Shown here: one piece after another, positions 19,699 to 30,309 of the stretch | Position numbering within the stretch: the stretch's first letter is position 1 | Layout: each line of letters opens with the position of its first letter | Source of the DNA: Candidatus Baltobacteraceae bacterium | GTDB lineage: Bacteria; Vulcanimicrobiota; Vulcanimicrobiia; Vulcanimicrobiales; Vulcanimicrobiaceae | Assembly: GCA_035502855.1 (NCBI GenBank) | Contig: DATJTX010000014.1 | Coordinates: 20,440 to 84,439 of the forward strand | Length of the DNA stretch: 64,000 nucleotides | Direction: 5' to 3' | Position numbers and translations under genes: made by a program | Notes under the pieces: generated by a model | Database searches by the model: none | Told to the model about the DNA's origin: nothing | The model's input: the letters and a program-made list of their open reading frames with translations, nothing else

Positions 19699-20820
19699 AT
19701 GATCGTCGCCGTTCCTCGTGAGGCCGCTTCCAACGAGCGCCGCGTGGCGCTGGTTCCGGAGACGGTGAAAAGACTGATACAGGCGGGCGGTTCGGTGCGC
19801 GTCGAGCGCGGTGCCGGAACTGCGGCCGCCTTTCCCGACGAATTCTACATGCAAGCCGGAGCGACGATTTCCGATTCGTCGCCCGCGCTCGTCTCCGACG
19901 CCGACGTCGTCGTCACCGTCGGTAAGCCCGCGCCCGCCGTGCTTTCCGCGATGCACCGCGATGCGATTTTAGTCGGGTTCCTGAATCCGCTCGGCGATCC
20001 CGCCTACGTGCAAGAGCTCGCCCAGGCCGGAATTACGGCACTCGCGATGGAGATGATCCCGCGAATCACGCGCGCCCAGTCGATGGACGCGCTTTCGTCA
20101 CAAAGCAACATCGCAGGCTACAAAGCGGTGCTTCTGGCCGCGGCGGAATTACCGAAATTCTTTCCGATGCTCACGACGGCGGCCGGCACGATCCGGCCGG
20201 CAAAGGCGCTGATTCTCGGGGCCGGCGTCGCCGGGCTGCAAGCGATCGCGACCGCGCGCCGCCTCGGTGCGGTGGTCAGCGGCTACGACGTGCGCGCGGT
20301 CGTCAAAGAGCAAGTGCAGTCGCTCGGCGCAAGCTTCCTCGAGTTCGATCTCGGCGAGAGCGCGGAAGGCGCAGGCGGCTACGCAAAGGAGCTCACGCCC
20401 GAGCAGCAAGAGCGCCAGCGCGCGTGGATGGTCGAGCAGATCGGTAAGAACGACGTGGTCATCACGACCGCACTCGTGCCCGGACGCCGCGCACCGGTAC
20501 TCGTCAGCGAGGCCGCGGTCGCGGCGATGCAGCCGGGCTCGGTCATCGTCGATATCGCCGCCGAGGCCGGCGGCAATTGCGCGCTGACCAAAGCCGGCCA
20601 GACCGTCATCTCGTCGAACGGCGTGAGCATCATCGGCGCAGTCAATCTGCCCTCGACGATGCCCTACGACGCTAGTGCGCTCTATTCGCGTAACGTCTAC
20701 GCGCTGCTCTCGCCTTTCATCAAGAACGGCGCGATCGCACTCGACCCGCAGGACGACGTCATCAAGGGCGCATGTGTTGCGCGCGACGGCCGCGCACTGA
20801 TCGGAGGACCTACTTCGTGA
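19699..20820 (+). CDS. pntA: NAD(P) transhydrogenase alpha subunit, NAD-binding part
   Basis: 373 residues, the split-alpha form (domain I only). It binds NAD(H) on the cytoplasmic side of the proton-translocating transhydrogenase. Motifs: VPREAASNERRVALVPETV at the N-terminus, MIPRITRAQSMDALSSQSN, the dinucleotide-binding GAGVAGLQAIATARRLGA, and INLPSTMP-like VNLPSTMPYDAS. The 3' end carries GGAGGACC followed by GTGA, where the stop overlaps the start of the next subunit. Confidence 0.95.
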   Translation: MIVAVPREAASNERRVALVPETVKRLIQAGGSVRVERGAGTAAAFPDEFYMQAGATISDSSPALVSDADVVVTVGKPAPAVLSAMHRDAILVGFLNPLGDPAYVQELAQAGITALAMEMIPRITRAQSMDALSSQSNIAGYKAVLLAAAELPKFFPMLTTAAGTIRPAKALILGAGVAGLQAIATARRLGAVVSGYDVRAVVKEQVQSLGASFLEFDLGESAEGAGGYAKELTPEQQERQRAWMVEQIGKNDVVITTALVPGRRAPVLVSEAAVAAMQPGSVIVDIAAEAGGNCALTKAGQTVISSNGVSIIGAVNLPSTMPYDASALYSRNVYALLSPFIKNGAIALDPQDDVIKGACVARDGRALIGGPTS

Positions 20821-21131
20821 CCGACATCAGTCACCTGATCGAACTCCTGACGATCTTCGTACTCGCGATCTTCGTCGGCTTCGAAGTGATCTCGAAAGTG
20901 CCGACCACGCTGCACACGCCGTTGATGTCGGCGACCAACGCAATTCACGGCATCGTGGTCGCGGGCGCAATCGTCGCAACCGTGTCGCTGTTCACTCGCG
21001 GCGCCGCCGACCCGGGGATGACCGTCATCGCGATCGCCGCGGTCACCCTCGGCGCGATCAACGTCTTCGGCGGGTTTTCCGTCACCGAGCGCATGTTGGA
21101 GATGTTCCGCGGCAAAGGCGGCGGCAAGTGA
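20817..21131 (+). CDS. pntA2: NAD(P) transhydrogenase alpha subunit, small membrane part
   Basis: 104 residues with three predicted membrane helices ([54 protein letters not shown]). It is the separate membrane half of the alpha subunit found in three-subunit transhydrogenases. The [14 protein letters not shown] end is characteristic. The GTG start (20817) overlaps the pntA stop and is preceded by a strong GGAGG. Its own TGA overlaps the GTG of pntB, so all three are tightly coupled. Confidence 0.93.
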   Translation: MTDISHLIELLTIFVLAIFVGFEVISKVPTTLHTPLMSATNAIHGIVVAGAIVATVSLFTRGAADPGMTVIAIAAVTLGAINVFGGFSVTERMLEMFRGKGGGK

Positions 21132-22549
21132 ACCTTACGACCGGCTCAGGCGAGGCGGTTGCCTCGCTTTTCGACCTGCTCGCGATCGCGCTCTTCATCC
21201 TCGGCCTGCACTTCTTGAACACACCGCGGACGGCGCGGTTCGGGAACCGGCTCGCGGCGGTCGGTATGCTGATCGCGCTCGTCGTCGTGCTGATACAGAC
21301 GGGCGGCGTCGCCTGGTGGGCGATCGCGATCGGAATTGTCTTGGGCGGTACGATCGGCGTGGTCGCGGCAATGTGGGTGAAGATGACGGCGATGCCGCAG
21401 ATGGTCGCGCTCTACAACGGCGCCGGCGGCGGCGCTGCGGCATCGATCGCGGTCGTCGAATATGTCGTCTTCCTGCGCGGCGGCGGCGCGGCACTCGATC
21501 CAATCGTCTCCGTTTCGCTCGTGCTCTCGATGATCATCGGATCGATCAGCTTCGCCGGTTCGATCATCGCATTCCTCAAATTGCAGGAGCTGATGACCGG
21601 ACGTCCGGTCACCTACCCGGGGCACCAGGTGGTCAACGGGGTCGTCGCGTTGGCCATCGCCGTGCTCGGGGTCTGGTTCGTCGTGAGCGGCGGAACGCTG
21701 CCGATGTGGGGCTTCTTCCTCTTGCTCGCGGCGGCGCTCGCGCTCGGCGTGCTCTTCGTGATGCCGATCGGCGGAGCCGACATGCCGGTCGTGATCTCGC
21801 TGCTCAACTCGTTCACCGGCGTCGCCGTCGCGATCGCCGGATTCGAGATCGACTCGGAATTGTTGATCATCTGCGGCGCGCTCGTCGGTGCAAGCGGTAC
21901 GATTCTAACCGTCGACATGAGCAAAGCGATGAATCGTTCGCTCACCAACGTGCTCTTCAGCGCGTTTGGTTCGGCCGGCGGCTCGGAGCCCGCGGCCGCC
22001 GCCGGCAGCTCGCCGCAGAACGTGCGCAGCGTGAGCGCCGACGACGTCGCCGTCATGCTCGCCTACGCGAACAAGGTGATGTTCGTTCCCGGTTACGGCA
22101 TGGCGGTCGCGCAAGCGCAGCACAGCGTCAAAGCGCTCGCCGATCAACTCGAAAAGCGCGGCGTCAAGGTGTTCTACGCGATCCATCCGGTCGCGGGTCG
22201 CATGCCGGGCCATATGAACGTGCTGCTCGCCGAAGCAAACGTTCCCTACGATCAGCTCCTGGATCTGGACGCCGCGAACGCCGAGTTCCCGACGACCGAT
22301 GTGGCACTGGTGATCGGAGCGAACGACGTAACCAATCCGGCGGCGCGCAACATTCCGAGTTCGCCCATCTACGGAATGCCGATTCTCGACGTCGACAAGG
22401 CGGCGAACGTGATCGTGCTCAAGCGTTCGATGCGTTCGGGCTTCGCCGGCATCGACAACCCGCTCTACGAGATGCCGAATACGGCGATGCTCTTCGGCGA
22501 CGCGAAGGCATCGGTCGACGCGTTGACCGCGGCGGTCAAGGCTTTGTGA
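21128..22549 (+). CDS. pntB: NAD(P) transhydrogenase beta subunit
   Basis: 473 residues. The first 270 residues hold about eight membrane helices that form the proton channel. The C-terminal domain III binds NADP(H): [47 protein letters not shown] and [16 protein letters not shown]. The enzyme couples hydride transfer from NADH to NADP+ with proton entry, supplying NADPH. GTG start overlapping the previous gene; the TGA overlaps the ATG of the RidA gene by one base. Confidence 0.95.
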   Translation: MNLTTGSGEAVASLFDLLAIALFILGLHFLNTPRTARFGNRLAAVGMLIALVVVLIQTGGVAWWAIAIGIVLGGTIGVVAAMWVKMTAMPQMVALYNGAGGGAAASIAVVEYVVFLRGGGAALDPIVSVSLVLSMIIGSISFAGSIIAFLKLQELMTGRPVTYPGHQVVNGVVALAIAVLGVWFVVSGGTLPMWGFFLLLAAALALGVLFVMPIGGADMPVVISLLNSFTGVAVAIAGFEIDSELLIICGALVGASGTILTVDMSKAMNRSLTNVLFSAFGSAGGSEPAAAAGSSPQNVRSVSADDVAVMLAYANKVMFVPGYGMAVAQAQHSVKALADQLEKRGVKVFYAIHPVAGRMPGHMNVLLAEANVPYDQLLDLDAANAEFPTTDVALVIGANDVTNPAARNIPSSPIYGMPILDVDKAANVIVLKRSMRSGFAGIDNPLYEMPNTAMLFGDAKASVDALTAAVKAL

Positions 22550-22917
22550 TGTCCACGCGCCGCCGTCACATCGACAGCGGAAGCGTATGGGAGGCGCGCG
22601 TCGGATATTCGCGCGCGGTACGGTTCGGGGATTTCGTCGCCGTTTCGGGCACGACCAGCGACGGACCCGACGCGTACATTCAAGCCAAGGGTGCCATCGC
22701 GCGCATCGAGCGCGCGCTCGAGGAAGCGGGCGCATCGCTCGACGACGTGGTGCGCACGCGTATGTACGTGGTGAACATCGACGACTGGGAACTGGTGGCC
22801 AAAGCCCATCACGAGGCATTCGCCGACATCCGGCCGGCCGCAACGATGGTCGAGGTGACGCGGCTCATCGCGCCGCACCTGCTGGTGGAGATCGAGGTCG
22901 AGGCGCACATCGGATGA
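22549..22917 (+). CDS. RidA (YjgF/UK114) family protein
   Basis: 122 residues from ATG 22549. It shows the family layout: [53 protein letters not shown] and [24 protein letters not shown]. The conserved Arg (DVVRTRMYV) and the terminal Glu of the EVEA stretch match the RidA active-site cleft. Archetypal RidA deaminates reactive enamine/imine intermediates; the substrate of this subgroup is not certain. It is coupled to pntB upstream and overlaps the GH92 gene as ATGA. Confidence 0.88.
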   Translation: MSTRRRHIDSGSVWEARVGYSRAVRFGDFVAVSGTTSDGPDAYIQAKGAIARIERALEEAGASLDDVVRTRMYVVNIDDWELVAKAHHEAFADIRPAATMVEVTRLIAPHLLVEIEVEAHIG

Positions 22918-25900
22918 TTCCGACCACTCCTCCCGCGATCGTCGACACGTTCATCGGAACGTCGGGAACGCAGATCGGCGGCCCGATCGACACGTTTCCC
23001 GGCGCCGACATGCCGTTCGGCATGATCCAATGGAGTCCCGACACGCCCTCGCAAAACGCGGGCGGCGGCTACGAATATACCGACAAGAGGATCACCGGTT
23101 TTAGTCTGACGCACCTGAGCGGACCGGGCTGCTCGGTCTTCGGCGACTTCGCGATGCTGCCGACGATCGGAACGATCGGCGTTCCCGCAACCACGAGCCA
23201 GCCGTTCTCCCACGCGACCGAGAGCGCGGGACCGGGTTATTACGCCGTCTCCGTGGGTTCACCGGCGATTCGCGTCGCGCTCACAGTCACCGACCGGACG
23301 GGCCTGGGTTCGTTCACGTTTCCGCCGACCGCGCAGGCCAACATTGTGGTCAACCCGGCCTCGAACCAAGCCGGCGTCGACGACGCGTCGATCCGCGTCG
23401 TCGGTTCGAACGAGATCGAAGGATCCGCAACGAGCGGGTATTTCTGCGGGATGCCCGACCGGTATACGGTCTACTATGTTGCGCGCTTCGACCGGCCGTT
23501 CGCGGAATCGGGTGTACTGAACGACGGCCGAGGGCCGCACGCCGCCGCCTGGCTACGCTTCGATACGACGCATAATCCGCTCGTGCGCGCGCAGGTCGCG
23601 CTCTCGTTCGTCGACCAGCAGGGCGCTCTCGACAACCTTGCCGCCGAAGCCAAAAGCTGGGACGTCGTGACCGTTCGCAATGCAGCGCTGGCGGCGTGGC
23701 AAAACATGCTCTCGCGCATACAGATCACCGGCGGCACCGCCAGCGACCGGCAGCAGTTCTACACCGCGCTGTATCACACGATGCTGCATCCCAACCTGAT
23801 CAGCGACGCCGACGGCCGCTATCGCGGCTTCGACGGAAACGTGCATCAGGTGCAAAAGGGTCATGCCGAATACGCCAATTACTCCGACTGGGACATCTAC
23901 CGCACCGAGATGCCGCTGATCGCGCTGCTCGTTCCCGATCGCGCCAGCGACATGCTGCAGTCGTTGGTCGACGCCTACGCCCAGAGCGGCGCTCTTCCGC
24001 GCTGGGCGCTGGTCAATTCACCTACCAGCGTCATGGGCGGCGATTCGGTCGATCCCGTAATCGCCGGCGGATACGCGTTCGGCGCGCACGACTTCGACGT
24101 ACGCACCGCGCTCGCGGCGATGGTCAAAGGTGCGACCGCTACGACCGGGCCGCCCGCCTACGGCTGGTACATCGAACGCCCGGAATCCGCGCTCTATCAG
24201 CGGCTCGGTTACATTCCGAATCTCTACACGACCTCGGTCTCGCCGGTGCCCAACGGCGCGTCGGAAACGCTCGAGTACGCGCTCGACGATGCTTCGATCG
24301 CTGCGTTCGCGCGCTCGCTGGGCGATATCGCGACCTATCAACGCTTTCTCCCGCGCGCCTCGAATTGGGCGAATCTCTTCGATGTGCAAACCGGCTGGAT
24401 CGCGCCGCGTGACGGCGAGGGCGCGTTCGAGCAGACACCGATCGGCGAGAACGGACAGAGCGGTTTCCAAGAAGGCAATGCCGCCCAGTACACCTGGATG
24501 GTGCCGCAAGACCTCCCCGATCTGATCCGCGGCATGGGCGGCGCGCCGGCGGCGGTCGCCAAACTCGACGCCTTCTTTTCGCAATTGAATGCGGACGAAG
24601 ATAAACCGTATGCGTGGATGGGCAACGAGCCGAGCCTCGGGTCGCCGTGGACTCTCTTGAGCGCGGGCGAACCGTGGCGCGCACAGTCGATCGTGCGGTC
24701 GGTGATGACGACGCTCTATAACGATACGCCGGAAGGCATTCCCGGCAACGACGATCTCGGCACGATGAGCGCGTGGTACGTCTGGTGCGCGCTCGGTCTT
24801 TACCCGCAATTTCCGGCGATGCGGCAGCTCGACGTCGGCAGCCCGCTCTTCCCGCACATCGCGATCGAGCCGCCCAGCGGTCCGCACATCACGATCGATG
24901 CTCCGGCTGCAGCCGACGACGCGCCTTACGTGAACGCGCTTTCGGTCAACGGGCGCGCAACCCAACACACCTGGATCGCCCTACCGTGGGCCGGCAACCT
25001 GCATCTCGCGTTCCGCCTATCCGCAACGCCAAATCGTTCGTGGGGAACGGCGCCCGCCGATGCGCCGCCGCCGTTTGCGCGATCGCCTGTTGCCTTCCCT
25101 CCGTCGACACCCGTGCGCATGACGGTATCCGATGCCGCCGTCGCGCTGACGCCTGGCGGCAGCAACGCATCGGTAACCGTGACGTTTGAAAACACCGGTG
25201 CGACGCCGGCGTCGGTAACGTGGAGACTAGCAACGCAAGCCGGGCTCTCGGTCACACCGCCGGCGGGAACGCTCACACTGGACGGTCATGCGCGGCACGG
25301 CGTTTCGCTCGTCATGGCGGCGGGAGCCGGCGGACTCTATGACGTCGATATCACCGCGGTCGACGATCGCGGTGCGCAGCTGCAACCGGCGAGCGTCGAC
25401 GTACGAGCGCAGCAGGACGGCGACGTGCTGCCGCTCGCATGGATCGCGAACCGCTTCGACGATACCGTGATGCCGTACGACCCGCGCACCGGCGGTTTAG
25501 GCGCACCGATAAGCGTAGGCGACGAACCGCGCGACGGCGTTCTCACGCCCGACGATCGCCGTTACTTTATCGCCGACCGCGCCGCCAAGTCGGTAAGCGT
25601 GATCGATACGGTCGCCGGCCGCGTCATCGCGACGGTTGCGGTTGGAAACTCGCCCAACGGGACCGCGATCACGCCGGACGGCACGACGGTCTGGATCGCC
25701 AATTACGACGACGGCACGATCCAGCCGATCGACACGCGCACGCTGCGCGCCGGAAAACCGCTCGCGGTCGGCAGCGGACCGCGTTCGATCGCGATCGCGC
25801 CGGACGGCTCGCGCCTCTACGTCAGCGACCAAGGCGCGAACGCGATCGTGCCGGTCGACCTGCGCACGATGAGCACACTGACGCCGATTCCGGTAGGGGA

Positions 25901-26309
25901 GCGGCCGGCCGGAATCGCGCTCTCCCCGAACGGCCGGACGCTCTATGTCGCCGATAACGGCAGCAATGACGTCAGCGTCGTCGATCTGACGAGCGGTCGC
26001 GTCATCGCGCAGGTGCCGGTCGGGGTCGAGCCGCAAACCGTCGCGGTCGATCCGAGTGGTACGCTCGCCTATGTGACGAATTATGCGACGACCACGCTCA
26101 CGCCGATCGATCTCGCGACCAATACGGCGCAGCCGGCCATCACCGTCGGCGGACAGCCCTTCGACGTGCAGTGGCTGCGCGACGGCTCCGCCGCGCTGGT
26201 GATCCTGCACCGCGACAACGCACTGGTGCGGGTCGATCGCGACGGCCGTGCGGCGGCGCCGCTTTTTCTCGGCGCCGGCGGCGCCTACACGATCGCCATC
26301 CCCCATTAA
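22914..26309 (+). CDS. GH92 alpha-mannosidase-like protein with NEW3 domain and C-terminal beta-propeller
   Basis: 1131 residues. Residues about 8-725 are a GH92 glycosidase: [30 protein letters not shown], the general-acid region [16 protein letters not shown] and the base region [18 protein letters not shown]92 enzymes are Ca-dependent exo-alpha-mannosidases. Residues about 730-835 resemble the NEW3 domain ([17 protein letters not shown]). Residues about 840-1131 form a YVTN/YncE-type propeller, with repeats such as [20 protein letters not shown] and [19 protein letters not shown]. No signal peptide is visible at the ATG ([15 protein letters not shown]), although family members are usually exported. 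The ATG overlaps the RidA stop, so upstream extension is unlikely. Confidence 0.88.
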   Translation: MIPTTPPAIVDTFIGTSGTQIGGPIDTFPGADMPFGMIQWSPDTPSQNAGGGYEYTDKRITGFSLTHLSGPGCSVFGDFAMLPTIGTIGVPATTSQPFSHATESAGPGYYAVSVGSPAIRVALTVTDRTGLGSFTFPPTAQANIVVNPASNQAGVDDASIRVVGSNEIEGSATSGYFCGMPDRYTVYYVARFDRPFAESGVLNDGRGPHAAAWLRFDTTHNPLVRAQVALSFVDQQGALDNLAAEAKSWDVVTVRNAALAAWQNMLSRIQITGGTASDRQQFYTALYHTMLHPNLISDADGRYRGFDGNVHQVQKGHAEYANYSDWDIYRTEMPLIALLVPDRASDMLQSLVDAYAQSGALPRWALVNSPTSVMGGDSVDPVIAGGYAFGAHDFDVRTALAAMVKGATATTGPPAYGWYIERPESALYQRLGYIPNLYTTSVSPVPNGASETLEYALDDASIAAFARSLGDIATYQRFLPRASNWANLFDVQTGWIAPRDGEGAFEQTPIGENGQSGFQEGNAAQYTWMVPQDLPDLIRGMGGAPAAVAKLDAFFSQLNADEDKPYAWMGNEPSLGSPWTLLSAGEPWRAQSIVRSVMTTLYNDTPEGIPGNDDLGTMSAWYVWCALGLYPQFPAMRQLDVGSPLFPHIAIEPPSGPHITIDAPAAADDAPYVNALSVNGRATQHTWIALPWAGNLHLAFRLSATPNRSWGTAPADAPPPFARSPVAFPPSTPVRMTVSDAAVALTPGGSNASVTVTFENTGATPASVTWRLATQAGLSVTPPAGTLTLDGHARHGVSLVMAAGAGGLYDVDITAVDDRGAQLQPASVDVRAQQDGDVLPLAWIANRFDDTVMPYDPRTGGLGAPISVGDEPRDGVLTPDDRRYFIADRAAKSVSVIDTVAGRVIATVAVGNSPNGTAITPDGTTVWIANYDDGTIQPIDTRTLRAGKPLAVGSGPRSIAIAPDGSRLYVSDQGANAIVPVDLRTMSTLTPIPVGERPAGIALSPNGRTLYVADNGSNDVSVVDLTSGRVIAQVPVGVEPQTVAVDPSGTLAYVTNYATTTLTPIDLATNTAQPAITVGGQPFDVQWLRDGSAALVILHRDNALVRVDRDGRAAAPLFLGAGGAYTIAIPH

Positions 26310-26314
26310 CCGCG

Positions 26315-27133
26315 ATGTCGCTCAAACTCCACCGGTATCTGCGGCGCATCCGTTACGGCGGACCGCTTTCACCCACCCGCACGACGCTCCACAATTTGCA
26401 CCGAGCGCATCTGCTCGCGATTCCGTTCGAGAATATCGACGTGCAGCTCGGCCTCGTGCCGCCGATCGAGCACGACGCCATTTTCGAAAAGATCGTCCTA
26501 CGCGAGCGCGGCGGCTGGTGTTTCGAGCACAACCTGCTCTTCGCGTGGGTTTTGCGCCAGATCGGCCTACGCGTCGACGTGATCGGTGCAACCGTCGGCC
26601 GCACCAAGCCGGTGGAGGGCACGCCGATCAACCACGTTGCGCTCTTCGTGCATCTCGACGAGCCGTATCTGGCCGACGTGGGTTTCGGTAACGGATTCTT
26701 GAATCCGACGCCGCTCCAAGAAGGAACGTTCAACGACGGGCGCTTCGATTTCAAGCTGACCAATCACGGGAAATTCTGGCGCTTCTACAATCATCGCGAA
26801 AACGGAGCCACCTATGATTTCAGCGGCGATAACGCCGGCGCCGAGACGATCGAAGCCGCGAACCGAAGCCTGGCAACGACCAGCGAATCGCCCTTCGTCC
26901 AGACGCTGGTCTGCGCGCAGCTGCGCGAGGACGGCATGGTGACGTTGACCAATGCCGCGCTGCGCATCTTCTCGCCGAAGCAGATGAACGAAGAGTCCGC
27001 GTCGTCGCACGAGTCCTTCACGCGCATTCTACGCGAGTATTTCGCCCTGAAGATCGATCGCAGCGAAGCCCTGTGGACCCGCGTGGCCGACCAGCACAAG
27101 CGCTGGCTGCGTAAAAAGATCAGGGGGTTCTGA
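26315..27133 (+). CDS. nat: Arylamine N-acetyltransferase
   Basis: 272 residues from ATG 26315, five bases after the GH92 gene. The Cys-His-Asp triad is visible: Cys69 in RGGWCFEHN, His107 in PINHVALFV and Asp121 in LADVGFGNG. The LAIPFENIDVQLG stretch near the N-terminus is also typical. These cytoplasmic enzymes transfer acetyl or other acyl groups from CoA to arylamines or related amines. The natural substrate is not evident. The open frame upstream of 26315 lies within the propeller gene and is ignored. Confidence 0.93.
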   Translation: MSLKLHRYLRRIRYGGPLSPTRTTLHNLHRAHLLAIPFENIDVQLGLVPPIEHDAIFEKIVLRERGGWCFEHNLLFAWVLRQIGLRVDVIGATVGRTKPVEGTPINHVALFVHLDEPYLADVGFGNGFLNPTPLQEGTFNDGRFDFKLTNHGKFWRFYNHRENGATYDFSGDNAGAETIEAANRSLATTSESPFVQTLVCAQLREDGMVTLTNAALRIFSPKQMNEESASSHESFTRILREYFALKIDRSEALWTRVADQHKRWLRKKIRGF

Positions 27134-27145
27134 GCACCACCGGCG

Positions 27146-28711
27146 TTACGCCAGTCCCTCGACGGCGCTCGGGATGACACGTTGTCGTACCGGCGCAACG
27201 ATGTCGAGCAGTCCCAAATGCGAACCGTCTTTCGATGAAAACCACACCCAGGGATCGTCGAGATAGTCCGAGTGAATGAGCGGATGGAGCGGCGTCATGT
27301 GACGGCTCCCTTCCTCATTACGGCAGACGTCTGCATACGAGCTGATTTCGTTGCAGATCGGATCCTGGAAGTACCAGTAGTTCGCCCAGAAAATCGTCGA
27401 TGCCGATTCCTGCTCGAGCAATGACTCGTCGGCGCTGAAAATCTTCTCGAACGCCTTGCCGCGCCACTCTTCATAGGATACCGACGGTGTCGTGCCGGCG
27501 ACGTTGAAGAAGTAGCGGGTCTTCTCGAGCGACGAGCCCAACATGACGAAAGCGCGAACCTTACCGTAGGCGGCTGCGTCGAGCGCACCCTGTTCGCATG
27601 CCTGTTTGAGCCGCGTGATCGCATCGGTGGCGATCGTACCGCCGAGGCTGTGCGAGAGCACGATCACGCGGTCGTAGTGGTATCCGCCGTTGCGCGCCGG
27701 CGTGACCGCGCGCAGGATCGCCGTCACGGCGGTATCCAAGATCGCGTCGCGCAGCGCGTAGAACTTCGCGTCGTTTTCATCGCGGGTCGTGTAGACTTGC
27801 ACGTCGCCGAAGAATCCGACGATGAAATCGATCAGCAGCGCATAGCCGATCTGAAACGCGAGAAAGATCCCGACCAGCAAGCCGATCCCGGACCAACCCA
27901 TCGAGCCTCGCGGGAACTTGGCGACCGCCATGAGATAGATCAGCACGCCGCCGAGGACGACCAGGATGCCGATTGCGAGCGCGCGGTGCCAAATCGCGGC
28001 GCGATTGTCCCGCAACGCCCCGCGCTGCATCCAGGTCTTGACGATGGCCGCCAGTGCTTGGCCCACCAGAAACGCACCGACGATGCCCACCAAAAGCCAC
28101 ACGACGATCTTGACGCGCGCTCCGCCCGGAGCCGCTGCGTTCGCGTTGAGAACCGTCAGCGCTTCGCCGACGCTGGAATGCGTCATCAAACCGGTGATCG
28201 TCAAAACCTGGATCGCCGAGAGCCACACGGCGGTGATCGAGAGTCCAAAGAGCACGAATGCGAGAACCAGCGCCCCGCCGATAAAGCTGTAGTCGAAGAA
28301 CTGTTTCCAGAACGGCGCGCGAATGCGCGCCGTGGTGTTGAACGGCGCGAAGACCGATTGCAGAATCCACTGCAGGACCAAGAACCAATTGGTCGCCCCT
28401 TTGTCGATCGGGCTCCAATACGCTTCGATGACGTCGTAGAACGTCGCCTTGGGATCGGCGAAGTCGTCGCCCTTTCGCAGGACGCGCGTGGTCGTCGGCA
28501 ACGGGTCGTCTTGCCCCGGCTCGAGCACGCCGCGCGGGTTGATCACCGCCAGTCCGTAGGCCTCGGCGCCGTCGCGCTCGTTCAGGCGAGCGCAGAGATC
28601 AGCGGCGACTTGGTCCTGAAACTCATAACGGGGATGCGAGGCAACGCCGTGCACCGCGACGATCGCAACCCGTTCGGCATTGGCTACGTCTTCCACGCCC
28701 ATGCATTCCAT
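27146..28711 (-). CDS. Membrane protein with alpha/beta-hydrolase (lipase-like) domain
   Basis: About 521 residues from ATG 28711; a second ATG at 28702 is equally possible. The N-terminus (VAIVAVHGVASHPRYEFQDQ) is the first strand of an alpha/beta hydrolase with an oxyanion HG motif. Residues about 135-320 contain four or five membrane helices inserted in the fold. The nucleophile elbow is VIVLSHSLGGTIATDAI. A His in the C-terminal KDGSHLGLLDI stretch could complete the triad. The last residues RVIPSAVEGLA are encoded by a copy of the dispersed palindromic repeat described separately. The 5' end overlaps the solute-binding gene by 28 bases. Substrate unknown. Confidence 0.75.
   Translation of the reverse strand: MECMGVEDVANAERVAIVAVHGVASHPRYEFQDQVAADLCARLNERDGAEAYGLAVINPRGVLEPGQDDPLPTTTRVLRKGDDFADPKATFYDVIEAYWSPIDKGATNWFLVLQWILQSVFAPFNTTARIRAPFWKQFFDYSFIGGALVLAFVLFGLSITAVWLSAIQVLTITGLMTHSSVGEALTVLNANAAAPGGARVKIVVWLLVGIVGAFLVGQALAAIVKTWMQRGALRDNRAAIWHRALAIGILVVLGGVLIYLMAVAKFPRGSMGWSGIGLLVGIFLAFQIGYALLIDFIVGFFGDVQVYTTRDENDAKFYALRDAILDTAVTAILRAVTPARNGGYHYDRVIVLSHSLGGTIATDAITRLKQACEQGALDAAAYGKVRAFVMLGSSLEKTRYFFNVAGTTPSVSYEEWRGKAFEKIFSADESLLEQESASTIFWANYWYFQDPICNEISSYADVCRNEEGSRHMTPLHPLIHSDYLDDPWVWFSSKDGSHLGLLDIVAPVRQRVIPSAVEGLA
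27156..27178. repeat. Short dispersed repeat, copy 1 (C-terminus of the membrane hydrolase)
   Basis: On the minus strand it reads GTCATCCCGAG, GCC, GTCGAGGG. It matches the ends of the repeat family (GTCA-YCC-YGAG and TCGA-RGG) but lacks the central hairpin. It encodes the last residues VIPSAVEG of the hydrolase. Confidence 0.55.
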
Positions 28712-30267
28712 GTCGGCAGAAACGCGTTGGGAGCAAAGCCGTGCAGCCGGTCGCGATACGCGTAGACGTAGCGCGCGTTGAAGAGATAGAGTAGCGGCAC
28801 CTGCGCCGCGACGCGCCGCGCGATCTCGCCGTAGAGGCGACGTCGCTGCTGCTGCGAGACGCTCGCCAATGCGACACGTTCGAGCGCATCGACACGCGGG
28901 TCGCACCAGCGCATGTAGTTCGAGGGAGCTTTGCACGCAAGGACGTCCGAATCGTCCGGATCGGCACCCATCGTGAACGGCACGTAGGCGAGGTCGAACC
29001 GGCCGGCCGCGAGGATTCCGGAGACCGGAAGAAAGAGCTGGGCGTTGCTGATGCTCTCGACCGAGACGTCGATGCCGCGTCGGCGCAGCATGGCCTGAAC
29101 CGCAGCGGCAACGTGCACCCCCGTGACCGATTCGGGAAACTGCACGTACGTCAGACGCAATGGCACGCCGCCGCGTTCACGCATGCCCCTCGGCCCGCGT
29201 TTCCATCCCGCAGCGTCGAGCAGCGCGTCGGCAGCGTGCGGATCGTATGCCGGCTCGTGAATCGCCGGATCGTACGCCCACGAGAACTGCGGCTGCAGCA
29301 TGTCGGTCACGGGATAGGCGCCCAGCGTGATCTTCGCGCTGATCAGTCCGCGATCGATCGACATCGCGATCGCGCGCCGCACGCGAACGTCGTCGAGGGG
29401 AGCGCGTGCGGTATTGAAAACGAGCGCGGCGATCACCGCGGTCGGGGTTGAGTAGAGACGCACGTCCGGATCGCGCGCCGCGATCGAACGCTGCGCCGGC
29501 GCGATGAGGTTCCAGTCGAGCGCGCCGGATTGCAGAAGAAGCAGATTGGTCGAAGTATCGGGGACGATGCGTACTTCGAGACGATCGATCGCGGGCTTGC
29601 CGCGCCAGTAGAGCGGGTTGGCGCGATAGGTCAGCATGTTGCCGTGCGACCACGAAACGAAATCGAACGGACCGTCGCCGACCGCCGGCACGCGCGCGAG
29701 CGGAAGGTGGGCAGGCAGCACGACTTGCGGAATGATGCCGTACGAGAAGTAGGTCAGCACCGCCGGCGCCCACGCGCGGCGCAAATGCAGCACGACCGTG
29801 TGCGCATCGGGCGCGCTCGCGCGATCGATCAATTCGTAACCTTCGTGGGTGCGCACCGGATTGCGCGGATCGAGAATTTCGCGGAGCGTGTAGAGCACGT
29901 CGGCGCTGGTGAGCGCCGAGCCGTCGCTCCAGCGCACGTTGCGGCGCAGGTGGTACACGATCGTGCGCCCGTCGGCGGAGAGATCGCCGTTCGCGCGGCT
30001 CGGAATCCGCGTCAGGAGCACCGGAACCGGGTGGCCGTGCGCATCGAGATCGACGAACGGCTCATAGACCAGGCGCGCGACCTGCGCGTCGGCCAAGGAC
30101 GCGTCCGGTTGAATGAAGAGCGGGTTCAGGGTCGTCGGGTCTTTGGCAAGGTCGAATCGCACGACGCCGGGCGGCGCCGCCGCGGGCGCGCCGGTTTTGG
30201 CGCAGGCAGCGAGCAGGGCAAGCGTCAGGAGCAGGTTGAATGAACGGATCGATGCTGCTATAGTCAA
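28684..30267 (-). CDS. Peptide/nickel-type ABC transporter substrate-binding lipoprotein (SBP_bac_5)
   Basis: 527 residues from TTG 30267, which gives a lipoprotein signal (FNLLLTLALLAACAKTG, lipobox LAAC). Longer versions of the frame run into the divergent lrp gene. Family features are KDPTTLNPLFIQPDASLADA, LVYEPFVDLDAHGHPVP, the YHLRRNVRWSDGSALTSADV stretch and VRRAIAMSIDR. It would bind oligopeptides or similar ligands at the outer face of the inner membrane or in the periplasm. No permease or ATPase genes are nearby, so it is an orphan or works with a transporter elsewhere. It is divergent from lrp-kdd-kamA. Confidence 0.87.
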   Translation of the reverse strand: MTIAASIRSFNLLLTLALLAACAKTGAPAAAPPGVVRFDLAKDPTTLNPLFIQPDASLADAQVARLVYEPFVDLDAHGHPVPVLLTRIPSRANGDLSADGRTIVYHLRRNVRWSDGSALTSADVLYTLREILDPRNPVRTHEGYELIDRASAPDAHTVVLHLRRAWAPAVLTYFSYGIIPQVVLPAHLPLARVPAVGDGPFDFVSWSHGNMLTYRANPLYWRGKPAIDRLEVRIVPDTSTNLLLLQSGALDWNLIAPAQRSIAARDPDVRLYSTPTAVIAALVFNTARAPLDDVRVRRAIAMSIDRGLISAKITLGAYPVTDMLQPQFSWAYDPAIHEPAYDPHAADALLDAAGWKRGPRGMRERGGVPLRLTYVQFPESVTGVHVAAAVQAMLRRRGIDVSVESISNAQLFLPVSGILAAGRFDLAYVPFTMGADPDDSDVLACKAPSNYMRWCDPRVDALERVALASVSQQQRRRLYGEIARRVAAQVPLLYLFNARYVYAYRDRLHGFAPNAFLPTWNAWAWKT

Positions 30268-30309
30268 AACGCCGAATATCTTGCGGCAGAAAATGCGACT
30301 TTGGCGAAT
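30268..30309. promoter_or_regulatory. Divergent control region between SBP gene and lrp
   Basis: The 42 bases between the two start codons must hold regulatory signals for both directions. CGAATAT occurs twice (30273-30279 and 30305-30311), 32 bases apart, about three helical turns, as GCCGAATAT and GGCGAATAT. That spacing would suit a dimeric or octameric Lrp-type regulator. No convincing -35/-10 pair was identified. Confidence 0.3.
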
